From contig JALOTL010000023.1 of NCBI GenBank assembly GCA_025457915.1, positions 1-47,324 on the forward strand: a DNA stretch of 47,324 nucleotides, read 5' to 3'. Positions 15,395-24,358 of this stretch are shown here, one piece after another. The stretch is from Spirochaetota bacterium. Its GTDB lineage: Bacteria; Spirochaetota; UBA4802; UBA5550. Each line of letters starts with the position of its first letter. The first letter of the stretch is position 1. A program made the translations under genes and the position numbers. Below the pieces are notes generated by a model. That model saw only the letters and a program-made list of their open reading frames with translations. It ran no database searches and had not been told where the DNA came from.

Positions 15395-17443
15395 ATGCCG
15401 GTATCACTAAGTGGCCTCTCATCAGGGATGAATACGGATGCCATAGTTGAGAAACTCGTCAATGTCGAAGCAAGGCCGATAAGGCAGCTCGAAGACATTA
15501 AAAAGAACCACGGTCAGAGAAAAGAAGCCCTCAAAGCCCTGCGCAACCAACTCGAAGATCTCAACAACGCAGCAAAAGACCTTTACGGATTCAGGTCGCC
15601 GTTCAGTGAAAAGAACGCGACAGTGTCCGATCCGTCCGTCATGGAAATCAAGTCCGGGAAAGGCGCCGAGGGCGGGACGAAGAAGGTCCAGGTCATGCAG
15701 CTGGCGACAAACCACAAGATCTCCACCGACGCCGTCGATGAGAAGGAGACGCTGCCCGCCGGAAAAATCAAGATTGAAGTCAACGGCGAGGCCGCAAATA
15801 TCAGCTTCAACGGCGGCACAATGAAGAACCTCGAGGAGAAAATCAGCGAATCGGCCCAGGAAGTGGTGACGTCCGCGTACGTCAGGACGAGCGGCGACAA
15901 CTGCATCGTCACCCTCGAGTCAAGGACCCAGGGAAGAAAGGGCGAGATAAAGGTTTCAGGCGACCAGGCCCTGCTGAATAAAATCGGCCTTGTCGGAGTT
16001 CCATCCACTGGAAAGAAAAACGAAGCGGGGCTTACCTTCGACAGGAGATACCTCTCCGCCTATTCCGGGGATAAAAAACCCGGCACGCAGAGCGGGAGCG
16101 TTTCCGTGGGCGGGGACGGCAGGTCGCTGGGCATGAAGGGGCTGGTATGGCAGGAATACGCGCTCCCGGTCGAGTCGCAGCTGAAGAAGGATTCGACGCT
16201 CGCGCTTGATTTTTCATATACGGCGCAGAAAAGCGAAATGGACGACAGGGCCGTTCCGGGCAGGATCGAGACCGGCCCGGACGACAGGGTGAATATTAAG
16301 GGGATTGAGCTCAACGGATACAACGTCTCCAGGATAAGGCAGAAATCCGACAGGAAAAAGGCCTCGGAATTCGACAGCCTTGCCGGGATCGGCGTCGTTT
16401 CAGAGGAGAACGGGAAGAGGACTGAAAAGATTTACGGCATGGAAAAGGACTCTAAGGGAAGGGTGGAGATCCCGGTCGGCCGGGACTTCGCCGGCAAAAA
16501 AATCGGCAGGATAATTTTTTACTGCAACGCGGGAGAGGCCGTATTCTCAAACGCCTCCTTTTCCACCCCGTTAAATGATGATAACAGGATAACCCTGAAG
16601 AACGAGCTTGCGAAAGCGGACAATGCCAGGGTCAGGGTCGACGGAGTCGAGATGGAGAGGGACAGGAACAACGACCTGAACGACGTGATCAAGGGCCTCA
16701 CCCTTACCCTCAAGAAGACGCACGATGGCGAAATAAGCGTAAATATCGACCAGAACCTGGACAAGGCGGTCGAGAAGATAAAGAAATTCGTCGACGTTTA
16801 CAACAAGTATATCGATTTGCACAGGGAACTGGTGAAGACCGCGAAGATCAGCAAGCCCGGCGAATTCAATAATAGAAACAACGGGAAGGGGCTCTTCGTG
16901 GGCGACATGACCCTCGTCAACCTCGAGGGAAATCTCAAGAAGACAATCAGCAACGCGTATCCCAACAGGGCCGAACACCAGATAAGGATCATCTCCCAGC
17001 TGGGAGTTTCGACCGGGGCGGTAAATGCGGACTGGGAGGCCATAAAGGCCGGCAAGCTCGTGATCGACGACGCCCTGCTCAGGAAGACCATCACGGAAAA
17101 TCCGGAGGGCGTCTCCATGTTTTTCGGTTCCGATTCGGACGGGGACAGCAAGGTGGACACCGGCATGGCTTATTCGCTCGGCCAGGCGCTGAGGCCCTAC
17201 CTTACGTCGGGCAAGAACATTCTTGTGACGAAGATGGACCTCGAGGAAGGATCAATCAAGAGCGCCGATGAAAGGATAGACAGGCAGGAGCAGCACCTCA
17301 AGCAGTACGAGGAAAAGCTGAAAAAGAAATTCAGGAACATGGAAAGGGCGATTTCGGAATCCAATTCGCAGAAGTCCTGGATGAACAACCAGTTCAAATC
17401 GGCCGGCGGCACGGATGGCCAGGGCGCGAACATGAAAAAATGA
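15395..17443 (+). CDS. fliD: Flagellar filament cap protein FliD
   Basis: The 682-residue protein begins with the FliD signature (GLSSGMNTDAIVEKLV, residues 7-22), the N-terminal coiled helix that contacts the filament end. It ends with the C-terminal FliD domain, including a heptad coil (about 625-665) and the typical NSQKSWMNNQF. The insert of about 300 residues in the middle is larger than in E. coli FliD but spirochaete FliD proteins are of this size. FliD caps the growing flagellin filament, which in spirochaetes lies in the periplasm. AAAGGAG precedes the ATG. It opens a three-gene operon with a sigma-28-like promoter. Confidence 0.93.
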   Translation: MPVSLSGLSSGMNTDAIVEKLVNVEARPIRQLEDIKKNHGQRKEALKALRNQLEDLNNAAKDLYGFRSPFSEKNATVSDPSVMEIKSGKGAEGGTKKVQVMQLATNHKISTDAVDEKETLPAGKIKIEVNGEAANISFNGGTMKNLEEKISESAQEVVTSAYVRTSGDNCIVTLESRTQGRKGEIKVSGDQALLNKIGLVGVPSTGKKNEAGLTFDRRYLSAYSGDKKPGTQSGSVSVGGDGRSLGMKGLVWQEYALPVESQLKKDSTLALDFSYTAQKSEMDDRAVPGRIETGPDDRVNIKGIELNGYNVSRIRQKSDRKKASEFDSLAGIGVVSEENGKRTEKIYGMEKDSKGRVEIPVGRDFAGKKIGRIIFYCNAGEAVFSNASFSTPLNDDNRITLKNELAKADNARVRVDGVEMERDRNNDLNDVIKGLTLTLKKTHDGEISVNIDQNLDKAVEKIKKFVDVYNKYIDLHRELVKTAKISKPGEFNNRNNGKGLFVGDMTLVNLEGNLKKTISNAYPNRAEHQIRIISQLGVSTGAVNADWEAIKAGKLVIDDALLRKTITENPEGVSMFFGSDSDGDSKVDTGMAYSLGQALRPYLTSGKNILVTKMDLEEGSIKSADERIDRQEQHLKQYEEKLKKKFRNMERAISESNSQKSWMNNQFKSAGGTDGQGANMKK

Positions 17444-17461
17444 TCATTGCAGAGGTATAAG

Positions 17462-18448
17462 GTGGAAATCAGGATAAACGACCACCCTGTGGATTTCGAG
17501 CTGCAGGGCGAGAAAAAAATAGGCGAGATAATCGATTCGCTGGCCGGCTGGGCAAGGGAGCGGGACCTCGTCTTTTTCGAGGCCGACATAAACGGCGTCA
17601 GGTACGCCATCGACAGCCTGCCGGAGATGGGCGTAGATGCGGTCAAAACCGTCAACTGCGTCTTCAAGTCCAGGGCCGACATGGTCCTCTCCACCGGACA
17701 CGAGGCGTTCGAATACTGCGGCAGGATCATCCGGCACATTGAAAAGGCCAACGGCAACGGGGGATTCACCCCTGCCAACTACGCGGAGCTTTTGAGCGGC
17801 CTTGAATGGCTGTGCGAGGTCATATTAAAGATCGCCGGCATCCTCGGGATCGACGCGGCCGTCATGAAATACGCCGACAGGCCCCTTTCAGCGCACCTTG
17901 ACGAGCTGAAAAACGTGACTTCCGGCCTGAAGGACCACCGGGACAGGGCCGGGATCAGGGCCGTAGCGGTGACGGTTGAAAGCGCCAGGAACATCATCAT
18001 GATGCTTTTCCTGAGCGACGAGATGAAGTCCTTCCAGTTGAAAAGCGTTGACGCGCCGGACGAGATCGCCGCGTCCCTGCATAAATTGAAGAAAGACCTT
18101 CCGGCCCAGGCGGACAACCTCGAGCTGACCGCGATAGCCTTCCAGACAGGGAAGGACAGGGACGGGGCCGAAAGGCTGAACTCGTTCATAGATTTCATAT
18201 TCAGGTACATCAGGGCCGCGCACCAGTCGGTCCAGGTATTCGGCCTCGATCCCAAATCGATAGATGTTAAAGGGGAAACCCTGGAGGCATGCAACGAGTC
18301 CCTCAGGGGTCTGCTGGTCCAGGCCATGGAGTCCATGGAAAACGGCGACATCATAAGCCTTTCGGACGTTCTTGAATACGAGATCAAGCCCGCGGTTGAA
18401 GACCTGGGCGCTTTCCTGGACGTCCTGATCGAAAAAAGCTCCTCGTGA
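17462..18448 (+). CDS. Unrecognised protein in the fliD operon
   Basis: I start at GTG 17462, which has AGAGG six bases upstream; a TTG at 17447 has none. The product has 328 residues and no signal peptide. The first 80 residues look like a small alpha/beta domain (strands around VEIRINDHPVDFEL), and the rest is nearly all helical with patterns that fit helical bundles (for example ELLSGLEWLCEVILKIAGIL). I do not recognise the family. It lies 18 bases after fliD and is joined to the next gene by a four-base overlap. A role as a cytoplasmic chaperone or regulator of flagellar assembly is possible, but is only inferred from position. Confidence 0.65.
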   Translation: MEIRINDHPVDFELQGEKKIGEIIDSLAGWARERDLVFFEADINGVRYAIDSLPEMGVDAVKTVNCVFKSRADMVLSTGHEAFEYCGRIIRHIEKANGNGGFTPANYAELLSGLEWLCEVILKIAGILGIDAAVMKYADRPLSAHLDELKNVTSGLKDHRDRAGIRAVAVTVESARNIIMMLFLSDEMKSFQLKSVDAPDEIAASLHKLKKDLPAQADNLELTAIAFQTGKDRDGAERLNSFIDFIFRYIRAAHQSVQVFGLDPKSIDVKGETLEACNESLRGLLVQAMESMENGDIISLSDVLEYEIKPAVEDLGAFLDVLIEKSSS

Positions 18449-18783
18449 ACCGCGGTGTTGGGGCGGTCCTTCTGTGCGCCGTCGCGCTCTCCTGTTCTGC
18501 GGGGGCCGCGACGAAAAGCCTTCATGAAAGGGACAGATCCGCGGCCGGCTCTTCCGGCCGGCCTGAAATGGCCGGCGAGTACATCGTGGCGCTTCATGGC
18601 CGTGACAGCTCGGTTATAAGGGAAGCATTCGGGAAATTCACCGTTGTTGAAATAAAGGCCTCGGCATCCGGGAACGTGTTTCTCGTCAGGATCAAAAACG
18701 ATCCCGGGCCGGATGAGATGTCCAGGGCCGCTTCCCGGCATCCATTCATCGCCTCCGTCCAGCGCAATACGAAGCTCCACTGA
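18445..18783 (+). CDS. Small lipoprotein with subtilisin-propeptide (I9)-like domain
   Basis: The GTG at 18445 overlaps the stop of the previous gene (GTGA), so translation is coupled. The 112-residue product has a hydrophobic leader with a lipobox-like ALSC (Cys17), a short Ser/Gly-rich linker, then about 65 residues that match the plan of subtilase propeptides (inhibitor I9): GEYIVALHG, a central strand-helix, and HPFIASVQRN near the end. Such domains fold independently and can inhibit or chaperone subtilisin-like proteases. Here no protease follows, so a stand-alone inhibitor at the envelope is the inference. The operon ends in a terminator about 45 bases on. Confidence 0.6.
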   Translation: MNRGVGAVLLCAVALSCSAGAATKSLHERDRSAAGSSGRPEMAGEYIVALHGRDSSVIREAFGKFTVVEIKASASGNVFLVRIKNDPGPDEMSRAASRHPFIASVQRNTKLH

Positions 18784-18826
18784 AATTCATCAAGGATCAA
18801 TCCCCTGGCCGACGGTCCCAATTAAT

Positions 18827-18863
18827 GCCGGGGCATCATCTCTCCCCCGGCCGGTATTTTTTT
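18827..18863 (+). terminator. Terminator of the fliD operon
   Basis: GCCGGGG (18827-18833) pairs with CCCCGGC (18845-18851) across an 11-base loop, and a run of seven T follows after CGGTA. Separation of the stem from the T run makes it a little atypical. Confidence 0.65.
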
Positions 18864-18864
18864 A

Positions 18865-18892
18865 TTGATAATTATGTTTATTCATGTAATAT
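18865..18892 (+). promoter_or_regulatory. Promoter of argH
   Basis: TTGATA (18865-18870) and TAATAT (18887-18892) are 16 bases apart, with transcription starting close to the argH ribosome site TTGGAG. It follows directly on the fliD-operon terminator. Confidence 0.6.
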
Positions 18893-18923
18893 GGGCCAGT
18901 CAAAATCATTATTGGAGATCCAA

Positions 18924-20321
18924 ATGTCCGATTCAAAAGGAAAAATGCTCTGGGGCGGCCGCTTCAGCGGCGGGTCCGCAGACGTGACGAAGAGAATCTC
19001 GTCTTCCGTGCATTTCGACGGGAGGATGTACGAACAGGACATCGAGGGGTCGAAGGCGCACGCCAGGATGCTGGGGAAAATGGGGGTCCTGAAGGAGGAT
19101 GAAGTGGACGCCGTCGTCAGGGGACTGGACGGGATCCTCAACGATATCGGATCGGGCAAATTCGTCTTCTCCGAGGAACTCGAGGACGTGCACATGAACA
19201 TCGAGTCCGAGCTGACCAGGAGGATCGGCGACGCGGGGAAGAGGCTTCATACCGCCAGATCGAGAAACGACCAGGTGGCCCTCGACATGAGGCTTTACCT
19301 CAGAAAGGAGATATCCGCCGTCAGGACTCTCATTACGGGACTGATGAGCATTATTGTCGGCCTTTCGGAGAAGAACATGGATGCGGTGATGCCGGGTTAC
19401 ACGCACCTCCAGGTCGCGCAGCCTGTCAGGTTTTCGCACCACGTCCTGGTTTACGCCTGGCAGCTCGCCAGGGACCTTGAAAGACTTTCCGCCGCCGAAA
19501 GGGCCTGCGGGTCCATGCCTCTCGGCTCCGGCGCGCTCGCGGGCGTCAACTACGGAAACGACAGGGAATTTTTAATGAAGGAGCTCGGCTTCGACCGCGT
19601 AGCAGAAAATTCCATGGACGCGGTCAGCGACAGGGACTTCGCGCTCGATTTTCTATACTTCGCTTCCGTGCTCGGATCGCACCTGTCCAGGTTCTGCGAG
19701 GAACTTGTGCTCTGGTCGTCTTCGGAGTTCGGGTATATCAGGCTGGCCGACGGCGTTACCACGGGCTCCTCGATCATGCCCCAGAAAAGGAACCCGGACG
19801 TGGCGGAACTCATACGCGGGAAGTCCGGGAGGCTTTACGGGAACCTGTTCTCGCTTCTGACGATAATGAAGGGGCTCCCCCTGGCGTACAACCGCGACAT
19901 GCAGGAGGACAAGGAGCCGCTCTTCGATTCCGTGGACACGGTGAAGATATGCCTTGAGGGAATGGCTGAAATGCTTTCAGGCATGGAGGTCAACGCCCGG
20001 AGGATGAAGGAGTCTGTATACAGGAACTATTCCACGGCCACGGACGTGGCGGATTACCTCGTGGGGAAGGGCGTCCCGTTCAGGGAATCCCACGAGATCG
20101 TGGGCAGGATAGTGGCGCACTGCGAAGAAAAGGGGCTGGATTTTTTCAACCTTGACGCGAAGACCCTCAGGGGCTTCTCCGGGGCATTCGGGGACGATGC
20201 GGTCGGTTATTTCAACCCGGAAAGCTCGGTTGAAAGAAAGGTTTCAGCGGGCGGAACATCCGGATCTTCGGTAAAGGGGCAGGCCGCGAGGCTGAGGGAA
20301 ATAATCAAACTTTATTCTTGA
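18924..20321 (+). CDS. argH: Argininosuccinate lyase
   Basis: ATG 18924 with GGAG upstream gives 465 residues, the usual length; a longer frame from 18825 would include the promoter region and is rejected. Signatures: LWGGRFSGG at the start, HTARSRNDQVALD (third helix region with the conserved Asn-Asp-Gln), PGYTHLQVAQP, and the fumarase/lyase signature GSSIMPQKRNPD with the catalytic serine loop. The enzyme splits argininosuccinate to arginine and fumarate, the last step of arginine synthesis. argG and other arg genes are not in the window. ilvE follows 60 bases downstream on the same strand. Confidence 0.96.
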   Translation: MSDSKGKMLWGGRFSGGSADVTKRISSSVHFDGRMYEQDIEGSKAHARMLGKMGVLKEDEVDAVVRGLDGILNDIGSGKFVFSEELEDVHMNIESELTRRIGDAGKRLHTARSRNDQVALDMRLYLRKEISAVRTLITGLMSIIVGLSEKNMDAVMPGYTHLQVAQPVRFSHHVLVYAWQLARDLERLSAAERACGSMPLGSGALAGVNYGNDREFLMKELGFDRVAENSMDAVSDRDFALDFLYFASVLGSHLSRFCEELVLWSSSEFGYIRLADGVTTGSSIMPQKRNPDVAELIRGKSGRLYGNLFSLLTIMKGLPLAYNRDMQEDKEPLFDSVDTVKICLEGMAEMLSGMEVNARRMKESVYRNYSTATDVADYLVGKGVPFRESHEIVGRIVAHCEEKGLDFFNLDAKTLRGFSGAFGDDAVGYFNPESSVERKVSAGGTSGSSVKGQAARLREIIKLYS

Positions 20322-20381
20322 CAATTTCCGGCCCTGTCGCCGATCATCATGCAGGATATCGTTATTAATTGAGGGTTTAAT

Positions 20382-21416
20382 ATGTCTTCAAAAATAAAAA
20401 AGGCGGACCTTGACTGGAAGAACCTTCCATTCGATTATCACAAGACGGATTACAATATACGTTTCCACCATAAGGACGGCAGGTGGTCCGGGGGTGAACT
20501 GGTCGAAAGCGAGCACATCAACCTCCATATGGCGGCCCCCGCGATCCATTACGGGCAGCAGGCGTTCGAGGGGCTGAAGGCGTTCGAGACCCAGGACGGC
20601 AGGATAGTCTGTTTCAGGCCGGATGAAAACGGCAAGAGGCTCCAGAGGAGCTCCGAAAGGATATACATACCGGTGTTTCCGGTCGAGACATTCACCGATG
20701 CGGTCAGAACGGTCATAAAGGCCAACGCGAAATATGTACCGCCCTACGGCACAGGCGCCAGCATGTATCTAAGGCCGGTCGTTTTCGGCACCGGTCCGAG
20801 GGTCGGGCTGGGACCCGCATCGGAATACCTTCTTATAATTTTCGGGACGCCGGTCGGACCTTATTACAAGGGCGGCTTCACTCCCGTGAAGGCCCTCGTG
20901 GTCGAGGATTACGACAGGGCCGCGCCCCAGGGGGTCGGCGACTGCAAGGTAGGGGGAAATTACGCGGCCGGACTGGGCGGCGGGCAGTACGGAAAAAATC
21001 TTGGTTTTCCCGTAGTGCTTTACCTTGACCCCAGGGAGAAGAAATACATAGACGAGTTCAGTACTTCGAATTTCATCGCGGTAAAGGGCAATACCTATAT
21101 CACGCCCAGATCGGAATCGATACTTCCGAGCATAACCAACGACAGCCTGGCGGTGATCGCCGCCGACATGGGAATGAAGGTGGAAAAAAGACAGGTGGAG
21201 ATAAGCGAGCTGGCGGATTTCGACGAGGTTGGTGCGGTCGGGACGGCCGCGGTGATAACTCCCGTTAACCAGATCAAGTTCAGGGACAGGGAATATACCT
21301 TCGGCAAAGGCGACGCCGCCGGAGAAGTGATAACTAAGCTCTACAAAAGGCTGACGGGCATACAGACCGGCGACGATGCAGACAAGTTCGGCTGGCTGCA
21401 TGAAATCGCGGTCTGA
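20382..21416 (+). CDS. ilvE: Branched-chain amino acid aminotransferase
   Basis: The 344-residue protein is a fold-type IV PLP enzyme of the longer BCAT II type. Seen are YGQQAFEGLKAF (57-68), the PLP lysine K189 in DCKVGGNYAAGL, and the later DEFSTSNF that replaces the more common EGGTMNxF loop binding the cofactor phosphate. It interconverts valine, leucine and isoleucine with their 2-oxoacids, using glutamate. GAGGG precedes the ATG. It ends three bases from the convergent small gene on the minus strand. Confidence 0.93.
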   Translation: MSSKIKKADLDWKNLPFDYHKTDYNIRFHHKDGRWSGGELVESEHINLHMAAPAIHYGQQAFEGLKAFETQDGRIVCFRPDENGKRLQRSSERIYIPVFPVETFTDAVRTVIKANAKYVPPYGTGASMYLRPVVFGTGPRVGLGPASEYLLIIFGTPVGPYYKGGFTPVKALVVEDYDRAAPQGVGDCKVGGNYAAGLGGGQYGKNLGFPVVLYLDPREKKYIDEFSTSNFIAVKGNTYITPRSESILPSITNDSLAVIAADMGMKVEKRQVEISELADFDEVGAVGTAAVITPVNQIKFRDREYTFGKGDAAGEVITKLYKRLTGIQTGDDADKFGWLHEIAV

Positions 21417-21419
21417 TTA

Positions 21420-21614
21420 TCAGGTGGAAGTGACTTTTTCCGCCTGAATGGCGAGGTACTTCACCAGGGTCTGTTCAGAAATGGCGCCCTGGGACACGAG
21501 GATGATGCCTATCAGTCCGCCCTCCTTTTGCTGATACTCTACGGCCTTGTTGAGCTGATCCTCGGTTATTTCCTTGTGATCGAGGAGTATTTTCCCCAGT
21601 AACGGTTTATCCAT
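21420..21614 (-). CDS. Miniature MshEN/GspE-N-type domain protein
   Basis: The second ATG (21614) sits eight bases from GGAGG; the first (21620) is too close, so I choose 64 residues. The sequence LLGKILLDHKEITEDQLNKA then IGIILVSQGAISEQTLVKYL shows the two-part pattern of the MshEN N-terminal domain of type II/IV secretion ATPases, where each half carries LGxxLxxxGxIxxxxLxxAL. Some MshEN domains bind c-di-GMP; the full conserved binding residues are only partly kept here. As a stand-alone domain it could be an adaptor or nucleotide sensor. It is upstream of and codirectional with nothing close: glpK ends in the same direction beyond it. Confidence 0.6.
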   Translation of the reverse strand: MDKPLLGKILLDHKEITEDQLNKAVEYQQKEGGLIGIILVSQGAISEQTLVKYLAIQAEKVTST

Positions 21615-21673
21615 GATCATTTCCTCCAGCTTTATTTGGTGTTAATTGCCGATCCCGCCTTTTATCAATGCGT

Positions 21674-23173
21674 TCAGTCGGTATCTTTAACGAGCAGCCT
21701 GTTGATCGCGTCCTTCCAGAGCCTGATTTCGGATTTCCTTTCGTCCGCGTTCATGACCGGATCGAACCTCGAGGTGATTTTATTTTTTCTCGCCACCTCG
21801 TCGATTGTTTTATAAATCCCCGCGGTTATTCCCGCGAGATAAGCGGCCCCGAGGGCCGTCGATTCCGTTATTTCAGGCAGGAGGACCGGTATCCCGAGTA
21901 TGTCCGCCTGGTACTGCATGAGGAAGCTGTTCTGGGTCGCGCCGCCGTCCACCCTCAATTCCTTGAGCGCTTTTCCCGTGTCCTGCTGCATGGCGGTAAA
22001 GACGTCCATGGACTGGAGGGCGATGGATTTTACAGCGGCCCTGACGATCTGTTCTATCGAGGTGTCCCGCGTGAGTCCGAAGATCGCGCCCCGTGAGTCC
22101 ATTTTCCAGTAAGGGGCGCCGAGACCTACGAATGCGGGAACGAATACGACCTCGTCTTTTTTATTGAGGTTTGATATCATCGTTTCCGATTCGGAACTCT
22201 TGCGGAAGAATTTCATGCAGTCCCTGAGCCACTGTACCACCGCGCCGCCTATGAAGACGGATCCCTCCAGGGCGTAGGCCGGACCGCCCCTGTTGTCGCA
22301 TGCGAGGGTGGTCAGGAGCCCGTTCTGGGAAATGGTGAGCGATGAACCGTTGTTCATCAGCATGAAGCACCCGGTGCCGTAGGTGTTCTTGGACGTGCCC
22401 TCGAACACGCAGTTCTGGCCGACCATGGCGGCCTGCTGGTCGCCGGCGATCCCGCCTATCACTATTCCGTCCGGGAGCCCGGGCGCGTTGAGGGTCTTAC
22501 CGAAGTTTGAAGCCGATTCAGCCGCGGAGGGCAGGATGACATCCGGAATGTCGAGTATTTCGAGGAGTTCGGGGGACCATTTTTTTTCCTTTATGTCGAA
22601 TATCATGGTCCGGGACGCGTTCGAGTAGTCCGTCGCGTGGGATTTCCCGCCGGTTAGTTTCCACAGGACCCATGTGTCGATCGTGCCGAAAAGAAGGGCG
22701 CCTTTTTTCGCCGACTCCCTCGCTCCCTTGACATTGTCGAGGATCCACTTGATCTTCGTGCCGGAGAAGTACGCGTCTATGACAAGGCCGGTCTTGTTCC
22801 TGAACAGGGTTTCGTATGCCGATTCCTTGAGCTTGTTGCATATATCGGTGGTGCGCCTGCACTGCCATACTATGGCATTGTAAACCGGTTTGCCGGTCTT
22901 TTTGTCCCATATGACGGTGGTTTCCCTCTGGTTCGTTATCCCTATCGATACCGCGTCATCCGGTGAAAGGCCGCCTTTTTTTATGGCCTCCGGGATAAGG
23001 CCGCAAATAGACTCCCATATTTCGTTGGCGTCGTGTTCAACCCATCCCGGTTTTGGAAAGTGCTGGGTGAATTCCCTGTAGGCGCTGGATACGGGGTGGC
23101 CGGTTTCGTCGAAGCAGAAAACCCTGTTCCCTGTAGTACCCAGGTCGATTGAAATGATGTATTTTTTTCCCAT
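21674..23173 (-). CDS. glpK: Glycerol kinase
   Basis: This 499-residue FGGY-family kinase has the family length and motifs: SIDLGTTGNR at the N-terminal phosphate loop (DQGTTSSR in E. coli), NQRETTVIWD, GIAGDQQAAMVGQ, GTSKNTYGTGCFM, and GGATQNSFLMQYQADIL near residue 405. It phosphorylates glycerol to glycerol 3-phosphate with ATP, feeding phospholipid synthesis (pgsA and pgpA are in this window) and energy metabolism. No glpF or glpD is adjacent. A TTGACA on the minus strand at 23233-23228 may belong to its promoter, but no good -10 is seen. Confidence 0.93.
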   Translation of the reverse strand: MGKKYIISIDLGTTGNRVFCFDETGHPVSSAYREFTQHFPKPGWVEHDANEIWESICGLIPEAIKKGGLSPDDAVSIGITNQRETTVIWDKKTGKPVYNAIVWQCRRTTDICNKLKESAYETLFRNKTGLVIDAYFSGTKIKWILDNVKGARESAKKGALLFGTIDTWVLWKLTGGKSHATDYSNASRTMIFDIKEKKWSPELLEILDIPDVILPSAAESASNFGKTLNAPGLPDGIVIGGIAGDQQAAMVGQNCVFEGTSKNTYGTGCFMLMNNGSSLTISQNGLLTTLACDNRGGPAYALEGSVFIGGAVVQWLRDCMKFFRKSSESETMISNLNKKDEVVFVPAFVGLGAPYWKMDSRGAIFGLTRDTSIEQIVRAAVKSIALQSMDVFTAMQQDTGKALKELRVDGGATQNSFLMQYQADILGIPVLLPEITESTALGAAYLAGITAGIYKTIDEVARKNKITSRFDPVMNADERKSEIRLWKDAINRLLVKDTD

Positions 23174-23323
23174 AAAGCCCGCCCTGAGCTGAAATTGATT
23201 TTAAAGTTGAGGCCCTGGATTTGATAATGTCAATAAAAATATTGCCGGGTGGTTAACCTTCTTAAAATTTATATTATTTTTAAGGGGAAGACACACGAAA
23301 ATCAAAAGGTAGGCTCCAAATTC

Positions 23324-24358
23324 ATGCTTGATAAAATATTTAAAAAAAGAAGAAGCTCCGTGTATATCGCGGAGATAGGTCTCAACCACAACGGCAGCTA
23401 CGAACTTGCCAGCAAAATGATAGGTTCCGCCGCAGGGGCCGGGGCGGACGCGGTAAAATTCCAGGTATTCGTGCCTGAAAAGATGAACTCGGTCTATACC
23501 ACCAGCCTGCTTGAACGCGGGACCGACGATACGCCCGACCGAAGCCAGCTGGATTTTCTCGGCAGGTTCGTGCTGAAGGGTGCGGAATACGCGGGCCTCA
23601 AAGCCCGGGCGGATGAATGCGGCGTCGTGTTCTTCTCGTCGGTCTTCGACGAAGAATCTTTCCAATTAATGGAATCCCTGGGAGCTCCTCTTTACAAGAT
23701 CGCTTCGTCCGAGGTGACCAATCATCCCCTTATAGAAAGGGTCGCGGCCACGGGGAAGCCGGTCATCATGTCCACCGGCATTTGCACGGAAGGTGAAATT
23801 TCATCGGCCGTCGAAATAATAAGGGATCGCGGTGGCGCCGGGCCCGTGCTCATGCACTGCGTTTCCCTTTATCCCACGTCGCCTGAATTCGCCAATCTTT
23901 CCAGGATAAGGACACTGGCTGACAGGTTCGGGCTGGAAGTCGGTTTTTCAGACCATACGGCGGGCACGTTCGCCTGTTCCCTGGCCGCGGCAACGGGGGC
24001 CAGGCTGTTCGAAAAACATTTTACTGTTGACAGATTTCATGACTGTCCGGATAAAGATGTATCCCTCGGCCCGGAAGAATTCTCTTCAATGATCGATCAG
24101 GTGGAAAAGGCCGTTTCGATGATGGGGGATGGATCCATATCATCGGGCAGTCCCGAGAATGGCACCGCAAGGGCGGCCAGGAGGAGCCTTTTCGCCGCCA
24201 GGAATATTCCTGCAGGGAATGTGATCGGGCGGGACGACCTGATCGCCCTCAGGCCGGGAACCGGCATACCGGTCATCCGAATGGGGGATGTGCTCGGGAA
24301 AAGGGCGGCCCTGGATATAAAAAAGGAACGCATCATCAAATTAGAATACCTGGAATGA
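23324..24358 (+). CDS. neuB: NeuB-family nonulosonic acid synthase
   Basis: ATG 23324 gives 344 residues, the family norm; the frame is open back to 23249 but that part aligns with nothing. Motifs: YIAEIGLNHNGS (strand 1), AVKFQ, IASSEVTNHPLI, VIMSTGI, and the metal-site GFSDHT. The last 60 residues are the antifreeze-like SAF domain (AARNIPAGNVIGRDDLIALRPG). Such enzymes condense phosphoenolpyruvate with a hexosamine to make sialic, legionaminic or pseudaminic acid; which one is not certain. Products decorate surface glycans or flagellins. A coupled lipoprotein and a polysaccharide deacetylase follow. No other neu/pse genes are in the window. Confidence 0.88.
   Translation: MLDKIFKKRRSSVYIAEIGLNHNGSYELASKMIGSAAGAGADAVKFQVFVPEKMNSVYTTSLLERGTDDTPDRSQLDFLGRFVLKGAEYAGLKARADECGVVFFSSVFDEESFQLMESLGAPLYKIASSEVTNHPLIERVAATGKPVIMSTGICTEGEISSAVEIIRDRGGAGPVLMHCVSLYPTSPEFANLSRIRTLADRFGLEVGFSDHTAGTFACSLAAATGARLFEKHFTVDRFHDCPDKDVSLGPEEFSSMIDQVEKAVSMMGDGSISSGSPENGTARAARRSLFAARNIPAGNVIGRDDLIALRPGTGIPVIRMGDVLGKRAALDIKKERIIKLEYLE

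Noticed and set aside
18825-18923. Upstream extension of argH
   Set aside because: The extra 33 codons cover the terminator and promoter region and do not match the family; the ATG at 18924 has a proper ribosome site.
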